Shown one piece after another: positions 32,359 to 41,098 of a stretch of 64,000 bases of DNA. The stretch is from NCBI GenBank assembly GCA_965249645.1, contig CBDFML010000009.1, positions 320,139 through 384,138 on the forward strand. Reading direction: 5' to 3'. This DNA comes from CAVOEB01 sp965249645. Its GTDB lineage: Bacteria > Pseudomonadota > Alphaproteobacteria > UBA828 > JAPUJA01. The notes under the pieces were generated by a model. That model searched no databases and was not told where the DNA came from. It worked only from the letters and a program-made list of their open reading frames with translations. The translations under genes and the position numbers were made by a program. How positions within the stretch are numbered: the stretch's first letter is position 1; every line of letters begins with the position of its first letter.

Positions 32359-32793
32359 TCAGCCGAGCGGCGTTGCGGTCTCGTACTCGATGACGCACTC
32401 GACGGTACCGGTTTTGATGGCGGGCGCGCCGATCACCGCCTCGGTGTCGATCTCCGGGCGGGCGTAGGTCATGCCGAAGGCGAGGCCGCCGAGGGTGGGG
32501 TCAGCGTCGAGCGCCGCACCGATCGCCGAGACCAGCGCGTCGAAGGCTGCGTCCCTGGCCGCCGCCTCGCCGGTCTCGACATAGACCTCGATCTCGACCG
32601 CGTGGCTGTAATAGACGCCGCCGATGCCGCCGAGCGCCTGCTCCGGCTCGCCCGGGCCGCCGTCGCGCAGCACGATCAGCCCGCCCCTTGGGATGCGCTC
32701 CGGCGCGGCGGTGTTGCGCTCGACCTTGGCCTTGGGCACCGTGCGCAGCCGGTCCGTCAGCGCGGTCAGGATCTGCTCGGTCTTGCTCGCCAT
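32359..32793 (-). CDS. tail terminator/completion protein
   Basis: 144 residues with a starting helix (KTEQILTALTDRLRTV), an IVLRDG strand, and HAVEIEVYVETG followed by a long helix. This resembles minor tail U/tail completion proteins that cap the tail tube. It lies between DUF6441 and the tail tube, the expected slot. Confidence 0.7.
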   Translation of the reverse strand: MASKTEQILTALTDRLRTVPKAKVERNTAAPERIPRGGLIVLRDGGPGEPEQALGGIGGVYYSHAVEIEVYVETGEAAARDAAFDALVSAIGAALDADPTLGGLAFGMTYARPEIDTEAVIGAPAIKTGTVECVIEYETATPLG

Positions 32794-32797
32794 GGCG

Positions 32798-33457
32798 TCA
32801 CCGTCGTGCCGTTGCCCGTACCTGCCGGCCGATCAGTCTCGGCAGCCTGCGCGTCCAGCTCTCCGCCGCGCGGGCGACATTGAGGCGCTTCTTCAGCTTC
32901 ACCCGCGGCACCAGCACGAACATCGCGACCGTGGCGATGCCCTGCTTGTAACCGCCCGATTTGTTGCGCCCGCCACCCTTGGCCTGCCGGCCGACCCGCC
33001 CGGTCTGGGCGCTCACGCGCACGCCGTCGACCACCAGCAGCGCCGAGCGGCCCGAACGGCGGATCATGCGAAGCGGACCGTGGCGGCCGGTCGGGAAGGT
33101 GGCCGGCGTAATGCGCTTGCCGCCGACACCGCGCTTCGGCGCCGCCGGCGTCGGAATGGCGAGCCAGCGCCCGCCCTTGCCCTTGATCACAGCGCCCTCG
33201 TCGAAGGCGCGGACAATCTGGGCGGCCTTCGACCAGACCAGGCTCGCAGCGTCGTGGCCCTTGTTCTTGTAGACACGCCCACGCCAGGTGCGCGACAGCC
33301 GGGCGCCGAGAGCGGCGGCGACCACCTGCTTGCGCAAACTCCCCTTGAGCCCGTCGCCTGCGGCCTTGACGCCGTCCGGCACCGCGCGCTCGATACGGCG
33401 CAGTTCCGCCCGCATGTCAGCCTTCAATGAACTCACGATGGTGGCGGTGAGCTTCAT
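32798..33457 (-). CDS. DUF6441-family head-tail connector protein
   Basis: 219 residues, strongly basic, with FPTGRHGPLRMIRRSGRSAL and VAMFVLVPRVKLKKRLNVAR segments that I recognise from DUF6441 proteins found between head completion and tail genes. It overlaps its upstream neighbour by 4 bases. A role in the head-tail interface is inferred from position. Confidence 0.7.
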   Translation of the reverse strand: MKLTATIVSSLKADMRAELRRIERAVPDGVKAAGDGLKGSLRKQVVAAALGARLSRTWRGRVYKNKGHDAASLVWSKAAQIVRAFDEGAVIKGKGGRWLAIPTPAAPKRGVGGKRITPATFPTGRHGPLRMIRRSGRSALLVVDGVRVSAQTGRVGRQAKGGGRNKSGGYKQGIATVAMFVLVPRVKLKKRLNVARAAESWTRRLPRLIGRQVRATARR

Positions 33458-33780
33458 GCCGGACAGGCCCCCGCCGGGGAGGCCTCCAGCGTCCAGATCA
33501 GCCGCTCGGCATCGCTGACCGGCTCGCCCTGGACGAGGTAATCCAAACCGTCGACACTCAGCCCATCACCCGGGTGCGGCTCGGCGATCTCCGAAGACCG
33601 CACGTCGAACAGCGTGGTGCCGGCATGAATGCGGGTTTCACCGAAGCCGACGATCTCGTCGGGACGCTTGGCGATGACGCGGACGTCCACGGGCTCAGCC
33701 CCGTCCGGGGTATAGACGGCGGCGCGCGCCATGTTGGGATCGGCGAACAGGCGATCGACCGCGGCGGCGATCGCGGTCAC
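33454..33780 (-). CDS. head-tail joining protein
   Basis: 108 residues from a GTG at 33780 that overlaps the previous stop (GTGA). Sequence blocks AAVDRLFADPNMARAAVYTP and GDGLSVDGLDYLVQGEPVSD, plus small size, fit the lambda gpFII-like/neck protein class common in alphaproteobacterial prophages. A longer open frame upstream is shadow of the neighbouring gene. Confidence 0.7.
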   Translation of the reverse strand: MTAIAAAVDRLFADPNMARAAVYTPDGAEPVDVRVIAKRPDEIVGFGETRIHAGTTLFDVRSSEIAEPHPGDGLSVDGLDYLVQGEPVSDAERLIWTLEASPAGACPA

Positions 33781-34109
33781 GAGAAGCTGGCGTTGAGCCT
33801 GACGCGCCCTGTCGCCGCTGCGGCCGCCGCCGACGAGGTGGCGACCCCGATCGGGGTGTTGCCCGCGGCCGTCGTGGTCGCGACCTTGTCGGTGTCGTCC
33901 CAATAGATCTTGTCGCCCGGAGCCCACGCCTGGGCGGCCTTCTTGGCAAGATCGACGACGCCGACGAGGCAGACCTCTATCTCTTCGCCTTGAATGGCAT
34001 CGACGGTGGCGACACCGAAGATGGCGCCGACCAGAAGGCCGCCGCCGGAGGTAACGGCGTAGGGGGCGGCAAGGGTGACGGTGTTGCCAGGCTGGATATA
34101 GTTGCGCAT
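33777..34109 (-). CDS. DUF2190-family head decoration protein
   Basis: 110 residues: MRNYIQPGNTVTLAAPYAVT, LLVGAIFGVATVDA, GDKIYWDD and a final strand. This is the DUF2190 (RecA/RadA-like name in some databases) capsid decoration/cement family, normally encoded just after the major capsid gene, as here. Confidence 0.82.
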   Translation of the reverse strand: MRNYIQPGNTVTLAAPYAVTSGGGLLVGAIFGVATVDAIQGEEIEVCLVGVVDLAKKAAQAWAPGDKIYWDDTDKVATTTAAGNTPIGVATSSAAAAAATGRVRLNASFS

Positions 34110-34183
34110 GGTTCGGGTTCCTTTCGATTGAGGCGAAGGCGGTCACAAAACCGCCGAGCCGCCCGGGGTGGTGGATGCCGGGC

Positions 34184-36244
34184 TCAGGCGCCGGCGTTCT
34201 TGTGCAACCCGCGCCAGTCGATGGCCTTGGCGCCGAAGTCGAGCCGGCACTTGATCTCGACGCCGTCGACGTCGAAGCCGTTGCGGGTCTCGAGATAGGC
34301 GCCTTCCTGGCCCTCGAGATAGGCGTACTCGATGGTGTCGATCTGCATCGGGCTCGCCGCCAGGTACCAGGCGGTCTCGCTCGCAGCATCGAGCCGGGGC
34401 TCGGCGATGGTCGTGAGTGTGCGGATCGAGCGCGGCACCACGTTCTCGCTCTCGGCCGGGACCAGGCTCTGGGCCAGCAGCTGCTCGGCCTTGAGCTCGA
34501 GCGCCGCCGGCACGATGAGATACATCGGCCGGACGTTGAGTACCGTCTTCTTGTCGAGCCCGGTCTGCTTCGCCATCACCGCGCGCCCCGCGCCCACCGC
34601 CTCGACGCCGAGCACGGCGGGCGTCTCGGCGAGGTTCCCGTGATCGGCGTGGAACAGCTTCTTGCCGTCGGCCATCGCCGCATTGCCGGTGACGATGCCC
34701 CACACCACGTCGCTTTCGAGCTGGGCGATCGAGTTGCCGTACATGGCGGGAATGCGGGTGAAGGCGTCGAGATCGTCGTTGATCAATACCTGGCGTGTAA
34801 TGGCGACCACCCGGCCATAGGTCTCGATGCGGTAGCTCTCCTTCGACTCCGAGAGCGTGCCGCGCTGGAACTCGCCGCTCTCGTTCACCTTCAGGAGCTG
34901 CGGCGCCTCGCCCATCTGGACCCGGTGCATGGCCTTGAAGTCAGTGGCGAGCACCTGGCGGCAAAAGCCGAGGAAGGTTCGGGGATAGGCCTCGTAGGCC
35001 TGGCGCAGGGTCTTGTTGGTGACGGCGGCCAGGATCTCGGGGAAGTCCGAGGTCGAATGGAGCGCCCGGGTCGCGACCTCGTCGCGCGACAGGCCGCGGG
35101 TGTTGACACCGGCCTCGCCGAGGCTCTCGCGGGCGAGCTCCATCAGCGTCATGCCGCGGTACTGACGCCCGGGATCGTCCAATTCGAAGAGCGTCGGGCT
35201 GTAGCGGTGCAGCAACGCGCCGGCGACCGCCTCACGCCGGGTCACGGTCTCGTCCCGGCCACCGAGCGGCACCGAGACGTGGCCAAAGGTCTCCGTCCGT
35301 TCGGAGGCCCCCGCCAGCGAGTCGAGGATCTCCCGGCGGGCCTCGTCGAGGCTCACGCCGCGCTTCATCAGATCGTCGGCCACGGCTCGCTCGAGTCCTA
35401 GGCGAGAGGCGAGATAGTGGATGGTGGCGATGCGCTCGCGTTCGGCGTTACGGGCCTCCGCGACCAGGGCGTCGGGATCTGCGTTGCGGGTCTCGGCAGT
35501 TTGCCGGGCCGGTGCCGCAGCTATTGCGTCCACCGTGCCGGTATCAGCCGCCGGCGCGGCGGCCCGGCGTTCGGCCGTGCCGGTTTTTATCTCGGAGGGT
35601 TCGGCCACCGCGGCCTGCTCGACCGCATCGGCGGGTTCGTTGATTCGGGTCTTGTCTTTCATGGCTAGATTCCTTTCGGCTGGGTTGGTTGCGCCGGCGA
35701 TCTCGACGACGCAGTCGTGAAGATCCTGGGTTGAACGAAAGCCGGCGGCGGGATCGGCGCCGACTGCGACGGCGGAGATCTCGAACGGCGTCCAGTCGAC
35801 GGCGCGCCACAGCTCCCTTCCGCCGTCGGGCTTGCTGACCTCGTAGCGATGGACCTGATAGCCGATGGAGACGGCACGCAGATGGCCGGCCTGAATGTCC
35901 TCCCAGATGGCGCCCACGTTCTCACGCTCGCTCATGCGCAGCGTGGCGATGCCGCGCCCCTCTTCGATGCGGGCGGACTTCGGTAGCACCGAACCAATCA
36001 CGGCGTCGAGGTCGCGCAGCTCGTGAACGCGCAGGAACGGCGCGCCGGCGTTGAGCCGGTCGAGCCGAACATGGCCAGGATCGAGGCTCAGTTCCTCGTC
36101 ATAGGCCTCGCCGAAGAACGGCACCCGGCGGATCCGGACGCCGGTCGACCAGATCACCTCGACGGTGCGGCCTTCGATATCGACGGAACCCGGGGCGAGT
36201 TCCGCCGCCCGGCGCAGCGCCGGCAGCTCGATGGTGTGTTTCAT
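34184..36244 (-). CDS. prohead protease-major capsid protein fusion
   Basis: 686 residues. Residues 1-190 form a prohead protease domain (VRIRRVPFFGEAYDEEL, then HLRAVSIGYQVHRYEV, which holds the expected Ser region). A Pro/Ala/Glu linker (about 200-255) follows. Residues 290-686 are a gpT/HK97-type major capsid domain (NESGEFQRGTLSESKESYRI, LFHADHGNL, YLEGQEGAYLETRNGFDVDG). The protease would process the fused capsid and drive maturation. Such fusions are known in this phage group but less common than separate genes. Confidence 0.9.
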   Translation of the reverse strand: MKHTIELPALRRAAELAPGSVDIEGRTVEVIWSTGVRIRRVPFFGEAYDEELSLDPGHVRLDRLNAGAPFLRVHELRDLDAVIGSVLPKSARIEEGRGIATLRMSERENVGAIWEDIQAGHLRAVSIGYQVHRYEVSKPDGGRELWRAVDWTPFEISAVAVGADPAAGFRSTQDLHDCVVEIAGATNPAERNLAMKDKTRINEPADAVEQAAVAEPSEIKTGTAERRAAAPAADTGTVDAIAAAPARQTAETRNADPDALVAEARNAERERIATIHYLASRLGLERAVADDLMKRGVSLDEARREILDSLAGASERTETFGHVSVPLGGRDETVTRREAVAGALLHRYSPTLFELDDPGRQYRGMTLMELARESLGEAGVNTRGLSRDEVATRALHSTSDFPEILAAVTNKTLRQAYEAYPRTFLGFCRQVLATDFKAMHRVQMGEAPQLLKVNESGEFQRGTLSESKESYRIETYGRVVAITRQVLINDDLDAFTRIPAMYGNSIAQLESDVVWGIVTGNAAMADGKKLFHADHGNLAETPAVLGVEAVGAGRAVMAKQTGLDKKTVLNVRPMYLIVPAALELKAEQLLAQSLVPAESENVVPRSIRTLTTIAEPRLDAASETAWYLAASPMQIDTIEYAYLEGQEGAYLETRNGFDVDGVEIKCRLDFGAKAIDWRGLHKNAGA

Positions 36245-36262
36245 GGGTGGTTCTTTCGGGGA

Positions 36263-37798
36263 TCAGAATTCGGAGACGACGCGTAAGGCTCGCTGGTCAT
36301 CCTCGTCGTCGTCGGTGGCTTCGCCCGGATTGTTGGCTTGCGCGACGCCGGTCTTGGTGACCCGCCGCGGGTCGGAATCGAGCACGATGCCCAGCGCATC
36401 GAGCTTCTCGTTCATGGCCGCGATCTCGGCCAGCACCGCGTCGGGGTTGCGGCCCTTGCGCGCGATCGCCTCGGCCAGCGTCGTGGTTCCCGAGCGGAGC
36501 GCCAGCAGATCAGCCATGGCGTCCTTCTGCGGATCGACCGCCTCGAACTCCGGCGGCGACCATGCGACGCGCACGACAGGCTCCGGGATCTGCCCCGCCG
36601 CCCATGCCGCTTCCGTGAACCAGCGCCACAGCGGGGTGCAGAACATCGGAATGAAGAGCTGCCACTGGACCGCATCGATCATGCGGCGGAACTCAACCAG
36701 CCCCGCCCGGATCGAGGAGTAGTTGACTTGGGAGAGGTCTCCGGTGAGCAGCTCGTAGGGCACCCGGAAGCCGGCGCCGACGGTATGGAGACTGGCGCGC
36801 TTGTACTCGGCATAGCCGCCGGTCGCGGCGGGCTGGTTGAAACGGATTTCCTTGCTGCCCCGTGCATAGGCGATGAGCCCGGGCTCGAACTGCTCGACAT
36901 GATTGCCCTCGGCGTCCACCACCATGGGCGCGATGCCCTGTTCGACCTCGTCGGCGCCGAGCACGATGGCGGTGAGGCAGGATTCGATTTTCTTTCGGAC
37001 GATCTCCGCTTCCTCGTAGTCGTGGAGATCTCGCAAGGTTCGAATAACCGGGGTGCCCCAGGGTACGCCGCGTGCCTGGGTGCGCTGCTTCTCGTAGATG
37101 TGCGCGATCTCGGTGGCCGGCACCGCTCTGCTGTTTAAGCCGCTGCCGAGTGCGGCGAACGCATGGCCTGGATGCCGCTCGAACAGCCAATAAGCACGAC
37201 GCCTGCCGAAGGGGCCGAACTCTATGCCCTGAACCGCCTGACGACCGCCGCTCAGCTCGCCGTTCTTGCCGGGGTCCAGAAAGTCCGCTTCGAGGATCTG
37301 AAGCTGCACCGGAACCGCCATGCCGTCACTAATGCGACGCGGCCGGCGGTGCACCAGCACTTCGCCGGCTTCCACCATCTCGCGGCACGCCAGCGTCTGC
37401 AGGCCGTAGAAATCGAGTTGGCCGTCACTATCACAAGCGCCTGCCCAATCTTCCCAGAGTTGGTTGACGGTCTTATCGAGCGCCTCGTCGCCGGTCGCGG
37501 CGCGCGGCATGATGCCGGCGCCGACGATGTTATTGACCAGCACCGCCACCGCCTTGGCGGCATGCGGGTTGTTGCGCACCAGGTCGCGCATGCGGTCGCG
37601 CAGCAGCGCACCGGCGACCGCGATCTCACCGTCGGCCGAGCTTGCGGCCGCGCGCCAGCCATCGGTCTGGCGCCCGCGAGCCGCGCCCTCGTAGCCGCGG
37701 GCCAGGCTCTCGAAGGCTTGGCGGGCCAACAGTCGCCGCGTCGCCGTCCGCGGCGAGACCGTCGCGACCGCCCGGTCAAACCAGTTCGCGCCCATCAA
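36263..37798 (-). CDS. phage portal protein (lambda family)
   Basis: 511 residues. RDLVRNNPHAAKAVAVLVNN near the N-terminus, EIAHIYEKQRTQARGVPWGT in the middle and a LLTGDLSQVNYSSIRAGLVE block are classic lambda gpB-type portal motifs. It forms the dodecameric channel at the capsid vertex, where it meets the terminase. It overlaps the gpW-like gene stop by 4 bases. Confidence 0.93.
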   Translation of the reverse strand: MMGANWFDRAVATVSPRTATRRLLARQAFESLARGYEGAARGRQTDGWRAAASSADGEIAVAGALLRDRMRDLVRNNPHAAKAVAVLVNNIVGAGIMPRAATGDEALDKTVNQLWEDWAGACDSDGQLDFYGLQTLACREMVEAGEVLVHRRPRRISDGMAVPVQLQILEADFLDPGKNGELSGGRQAVQGIEFGPFGRRRAYWLFERHPGHAFAALGSGLNSRAVPATEIAHIYEKQRTQARGVPWGTPVIRTLRDLHDYEEAEIVRKKIESCLTAIVLGADEVEQGIAPMVVDAEGNHVEQFEPGLIAYARGSKEIRFNQPAATGGYAEYKRASLHTVGAGFRVPYELLTGDLSQVNYSSIRAGLVEFRRMIDAVQWQLFIPMFCTPLWRWFTEAAWAAGQIPEPVVRVAWSPPEFEAVDPQKDAMADLLALRSGTTTLAEAIARKGRNPDAVLAEIAAMNEKLDALGIVLDSDPRRVTKTGVAQANNPGEATDDDEDDQRALRVVSEF

Positions 37799-38004
37799 CG
37801 ATTACCCCGTCGGAAGCTCGCAAAGCCGGCGATCGGCGCCGCTTTGCCGGCAGCAGCAATCGCATGCTCGATAGTGCGGATGCGGGCGAGCAGATCCGTG
37901 GCCGTGCCGTAGGACACGCTCTTGCCATCATAGCTGACGCTGAGCGTGCCGCTGGCGTAGGCTCGCCTGAGCGCCGCCAACTCTGCTTCGGTCCAGTCAC
38001 TCAT
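37795..38004 (-). CDS. gpW-like head-tail joining protein
   Basis: 69 residues from the ATG at 38004 overlapping the terminase stop (ATGA). WTEAELAALRRAYASGTLSV followed by VSYDGKSVSYGTATDLLARI is the compact gpW signature. It stabilises packaged DNA at the portal. The longer frame upstream is antisense-frame shadow of terminase. Confidence 0.88.
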   Translation of the reverse strand: MSDWTEAELAALRRAYASGTLSVSYDGKSVSYGTATDLLARIRTIEHAIAAAGKAAPIAGFASFRRGNR

Positions 38005-40034
38005 CCCAGCCATCCTTTCCGCCGCTCGATCCAGTCCGAGTCCCGCTTGCCCTTGTATGTCACCGCCGGTTGGCGGGTATGCCCGGCGGTCGCTTCTGCA
38101 TCGCCGACGTTGCCCAACTGCGCCTCGAGCGCGGCCCACTTGGCCTCGCCCCAGCGATCGGCGCCTTCGATCCAGGCCGCGGCGCGGGCATAGACCCGGC
38201 AATCGAGCGCTTCGTTGCGCTCGCGCAGCTTCTGCCATTCGTGCCGGGGGAAGCCGCGGCGCGTGCGCACCGTGATCAGCTGCTCGGCGACGAACTGCTT
38301 GAGCCATTCGTCCTCGACCCAGTGCGGCAGATGGATGGTTCCAGGCGGGTAGGTCTGGCCACCGGCGCGCTCTTCGTCGGTCGGCCGTTCCAGCCTCAGA
38401 AACCGGTAGGTCTCGATCTTGAAGGCCGAGACCGCGACGCTGTACAGCCGGGCGCCGCGGCGCAGCTTCTTGCCGCCGTCGCTCGCGTCCACATAGGACG
38501 GGCCCGAAACCGGGCTCGACTGGTCGAAGGATTTGTTGCCCTTGACCGGTGCCACCTGTTTGACGCCGGCACGGCGCGCCCAGGCATAAACCGGGATCTT
38601 CTCGTAGCCGGTATCGATGGCGAGCTTCGCCAGGCCCAGCGCGGCGCCGCCCTCATGCGGCCAGACCCGAGAGAGCAGCCGGTCGAGCGCGGCCCACGAT
38701 TCGTCCCGCTCGGGCCCGCCCTCGATGACGATATGATCGATCAGCCAGCTCTCGAGGCCCCGGCCCCAGGCCCAGACATCGACCTCGATGCGGTCCTTCT
38801 GAACGTCGACGCCGGCGGTCAGGAACAGCCCGCCCGCGGGCACCGTGCCCGGCTTCCAGCGCTCGCGGCGGTCATAGAGCCGCTGCCAGTCCGGCGCCTC
38901 GCCGGTCTCGACCCAGGTCTCGCCAAGCACCGTGTTGACGAAGCCCTTCAGCAGTTCCGGGTTCTTCTTCGACGCCTCGAACAGCACCGCCGCATCGGCC
39001 CAGGAGAACCAGCCGACAGGGCTGTAAAGGCTCGAAAGGTGAAAGCCGGCGGTCCGGCCGTCACCTCCAATATCGTTCGGGCCCGGGCTCTCGTCCCCCT
39101 CCGGTTTTACCTTTTGCGCCGTTGGCCGCCACTCACCGGCCTCCAACATCGCGGTCTTGCAATGTTCTTCGATCAACGAGCCGCAATGCTCGCAGCAATA
39201 GGCCGCTTGCTCCGGCTTGCCCTTCGGCCAGACGAGGCATTCGAACCGGAGCGTCTGATACTCCCCGCACTCGGGACAGGGCACGAAGTAGCGCCGCTGA
39301 TCCGAGGCCTCGTATTCGTGTTCGATGCGAGAGAGGCCCTTGATCTTCGGTGTCGACACCAGAAGCACCTTGCGCCGCTGAAAGGTCGAGGCCCGCCGCT
39401 CGGCGAGCAGGATCGGATCGCCCTCGCCCTCGACATCGCCCGGATAGCCGTCGACCTCATCAAGGAACAGGTAGCGGGCCGGCATCGAACGCAAGCCCAC
39501 CGCCGAGTTCGCACCGGTCAGGATCAGCACGCCGCCGGGGAACTCCTTCGACAGGATCGTGTTGCCCGAATCGCGCGAGCGCGACGGCTTCACCCGATCG
39601 CGCAGGACCGGGCTGTCCTCGATCTGGGGCTCGATGCGCTGCTTCGAGTTGCGCTTGGCGAGCTCGACGGTCGGCGCAACCGCCATCATCGGCCCCGGCG
39701 CCTGGTGGATCACGTAGCCGATCCAGTTGTTGCCGCATTCGGTGCCGCCGATCTGCGAGCCTTTCATGAACACCACCCGCTCGATCTTCGAGGCGGGCGA
39801 GAGACAATCCATGATCTCCTTGAGATAGGGCGTGCGGCTGGTGCGCCAGCGGCCCGGTTCCGATGCCGCGCGTTGCGACAGCACCCGGTGCCTGTCGGCC
39901 CATTCCGAGACGCTCATCGGCGGATCGGGCGTCAGCCCGCCGCGAAGAGCGCTTTCAAAGTCTTCTGCCCCGTCGTAGGTCTCAGGAAAGGCGCGGCTCG
40001 ACCTCCGCGAGCTCGTCGAGATGTTGTCGGACAT
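38001..40034 (-). CDS. terminase large subunit (GpA family)
   Basis: 677 residues. The ATPase domain has an adenine/Walker A region (MKGSQIGGTECGNNWIGY) and Walker B (YLFLDEVDGYPGD). A zinc-finger-like CPECGEYQTL...CCEHCG block is in the middle, typical of lambda gpA relatives. The C-terminal nuclease half includes AGVDVQKDRIEVDVWAWGRG. It cuts and packages genomic DNA with the small subunit encoded upstream (genes overlap by 53 bases in different frames). Confidence 0.94.
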   Translation of the reverse strand: MSDNISTSSRRSSRAFPETYDGAEDFESALRGGLTPDPPMSVSEWADRHRVLSQRAASEPGRWRTSRTPYLKEIMDCLSPASKIERVVFMKGSQIGGTECGNNWIGYVIHQAPGPMMAVAPTVELAKRNSKQRIEPQIEDSPVLRDRVKPSRSRDSGNTILSKEFPGGVLILTGANSAVGLRSMPARYLFLDEVDGYPGDVEGEGDPILLAERRASTFQRRKVLLVSTPKIKGLSRIEHEYEASDQRRYFVPCPECGEYQTLRFECLVWPKGKPEQAAYCCEHCGSLIEEHCKTAMLEAGEWRPTAQKVKPEGDESPGPNDIGGDGRTAGFHLSSLYSPVGWFSWADAAVLFEASKKNPELLKGFVNTVLGETWVETGEAPDWQRLYDRRERWKPGTVPAGGLFLTAGVDVQKDRIEVDVWAWGRGLESWLIDHIVIEGGPERDESWAALDRLLSRVWPHEGGAALGLAKLAIDTGYEKIPVYAWARRAGVKQVAPVKGNKSFDQSSPVSGPSYVDASDGGKKLRRGARLYSVAVSAFKIETYRFLRLERPTDEERAGGQTYPPGTIHLPHWVEDEWLKQFVAEQLITVRTRRGFPRHEWQKLRERNEALDCRVYARAAAWIEGADRWGEAKWAALEAQLGNVGDAEATAGHTRQPAVTYKGKRDSDWIERRKGWLG

Positions 40035-40518
40035 GTTTTTCCAGCGCCGTGTGCATGGTGTGCGGGTCGACCCCGAGATCCGCCGCCATCAACGCCGAGA
40101 CCCGCGCCGGCCAGTTGAGCCAGGCATCGCGCACCTCACGGGCGAAGCGGAAGGCGTGCGCGATGGCGCGGGCCCGGTCGATGACCTCGCCCTTCAGGCG
40201 CTGCAGGTTGATGCGCGCGGTCTGGACCTTGAGCACCTCGCTCGCGGTGCGCGCCTCCATGAAGGTCATGCCGGCACCGGCGGGACGCTGGCCGCTCTCC
40301 TGCAGGGTCTCGCGCGCCGCCTTGACCGCCGCCTTCGGTACCGCCTTGCGCTTGCGCCGCTTGGCAGCGTTGGTATTCGCCTTCCATGCAGCGTCGGCCG
40401 TTTCGGGCTCGATTGTGCCGTCGGGCTCGGCCGCGATGCGTGCGCTCCGAAGCGCCTTGCGCACCGTCGATTCGGCGACGCCGCGGTGGCGGGCATATTC
40501 GCGGATCGAAACACCCAT
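39982..40518 (-). CDS. terminase small subunit
   Basis: 178 residues with an N-terminal helix-turn-helix (SIREYARHRGVAESTVRKAL), a basic linker (AAKRRKRKAVPKAAVKAA) and a C-terminal helical assembly domain. This fits DNA-recognition subunits of lambda-type terminases. The ribosome-binding site and start are tandemly duplicated just upstream, and an array of GTGCGCAC palindromes lies directly before the gene. Confidence 0.82.
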   Translation of the reverse strand: MGVSIREYARHRGVAESTVRKALRSARIAAEPDGTIEPETADAAWKANTNAAKRRKRKAVPKAAVKAARETLQESGQRPAGAGMTFMEARTASEVLKVQTARINLQRLKGEVIDRARAIAHAFRFAREVRDAWLNWPARVSALMAADLGVDPHTMHTALEKHVRQHLDELAEVEPRLS

Positions 40519-40552
40519 GTCGGATCATCCTCGCCCATGTCGGATCGTCCTC
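40513..40552 (-). repeat. 20-bp tandem duplication over the terminase small-subunit start
   Basis: CCCATGTCGGATCATCCTCG at 40513-40532 (plus strand) is repeated once at 40533-40552 with two mismatches. On the minus strand each unit holds a GAGGA-type ribosome site and an ATG, so the gene has two start signals; only the inner ATG (40518) is in the right frame. Confidence 0.75.
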
Positions 40553-40555
40553 ACG

Positions 40556-40697
40556 GTGCGCACCTGAGTGCGCACCCTGTTCAAGGTGCGCACCCCAAGT
40601 TCTGCGTTACAGGTGCGCACCCGCCTGTGGGCTGAAGACCGCGGTTTTGCTGGACTTCCGGGTGCCGCAGGTGCGCACCTAAGTGCGCACTGCGCAC
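40556..40697. repeat. array of GTGCGCAC palindromes (candidate cos/terminase-binding region)
   Basis: Six exact copies of the 8-bp palindrome GTGCGCAC occur at 40556, 40568, 40586, 40613, 40671 and 40683, plus a 7-bp partial at 40691. Two pairs are spaced exactly 12 bp apart. The array occupies the noncoding gap in front of the terminase small-subunit gene, where lambda-type phages keep cos and terminase-binding sites. The copies are seen directly; the role is inferred. Confidence 0.7.
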
Positions 40698-40727
40698 CCA
40701 AAATTGCGGCCCAACACTAGAAAACCG

Positions 40728-40964
40728 TCACAACTCGCCTACCCCTTTACCTTTCGGGCCTGGTAAGGACCCCTTTTTTGCGCGCTCGGCCTCTGCCAGC
40801 CGCTCCATCGCCAGGTCGGCCATGACGCGGAGCGCGACGGCGCCGTTGTGGATGTCGAGCTTCTGCTTGACCGCGATGATGGCGTCGAACAGGCGAGAGA
40901 AGTCGTCGTAGTGGGCGACGATCCAGCGCGCTTCGGTCTTTGCTTCGGTAAACATCTGAACCAA
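40728..40964 (-). CDS. small phage protein of unknown function
   Basis: 78 residues, helical and soluble (ARWIVAHYDDFSRLFDAIIA, then KLDIHNGAVALRVMADLAME). It is the last rightward gene before the plus-strand foreign insert and was probably the first gene of the packaging operon. I do not recognise the family. Confidence 0.6.
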   Translation of the reverse strand: MVQMFTEAKTEARWIVAHYDDFSRLFDAIIAVKQKLDIHNGAVALRVMADLAMERLAEAERAKKGSLPGPKGKGVGEL

Positions 40965-41098
40965 ACTTGCGGTAACGTCGCCGAACTGGTTTTCTTACAG
41001 CTCTCAATAAATTTGGGCTCGCAGCTATTCGCTGCTTGCGGCACACAGGATAAAGTAGGTGTCGCCTCTGCCGGCGAACACCTGACCACACCCGGGAA

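Noticed and set aside
38070..40118. 682-codon frame opposite the terminase large subunit
   Set aside because: Same reason: terminase motifs are clear on the minus strand and the plus frame is low-complexity.
19329..40518. Gene transfer agent cluster rather than a prophage
   Set aside because: Some tail and holin genes are GTA-like, but a GpA-type terminase, lambda portal, CI/Cro switch, replication genes and an integrase are present.
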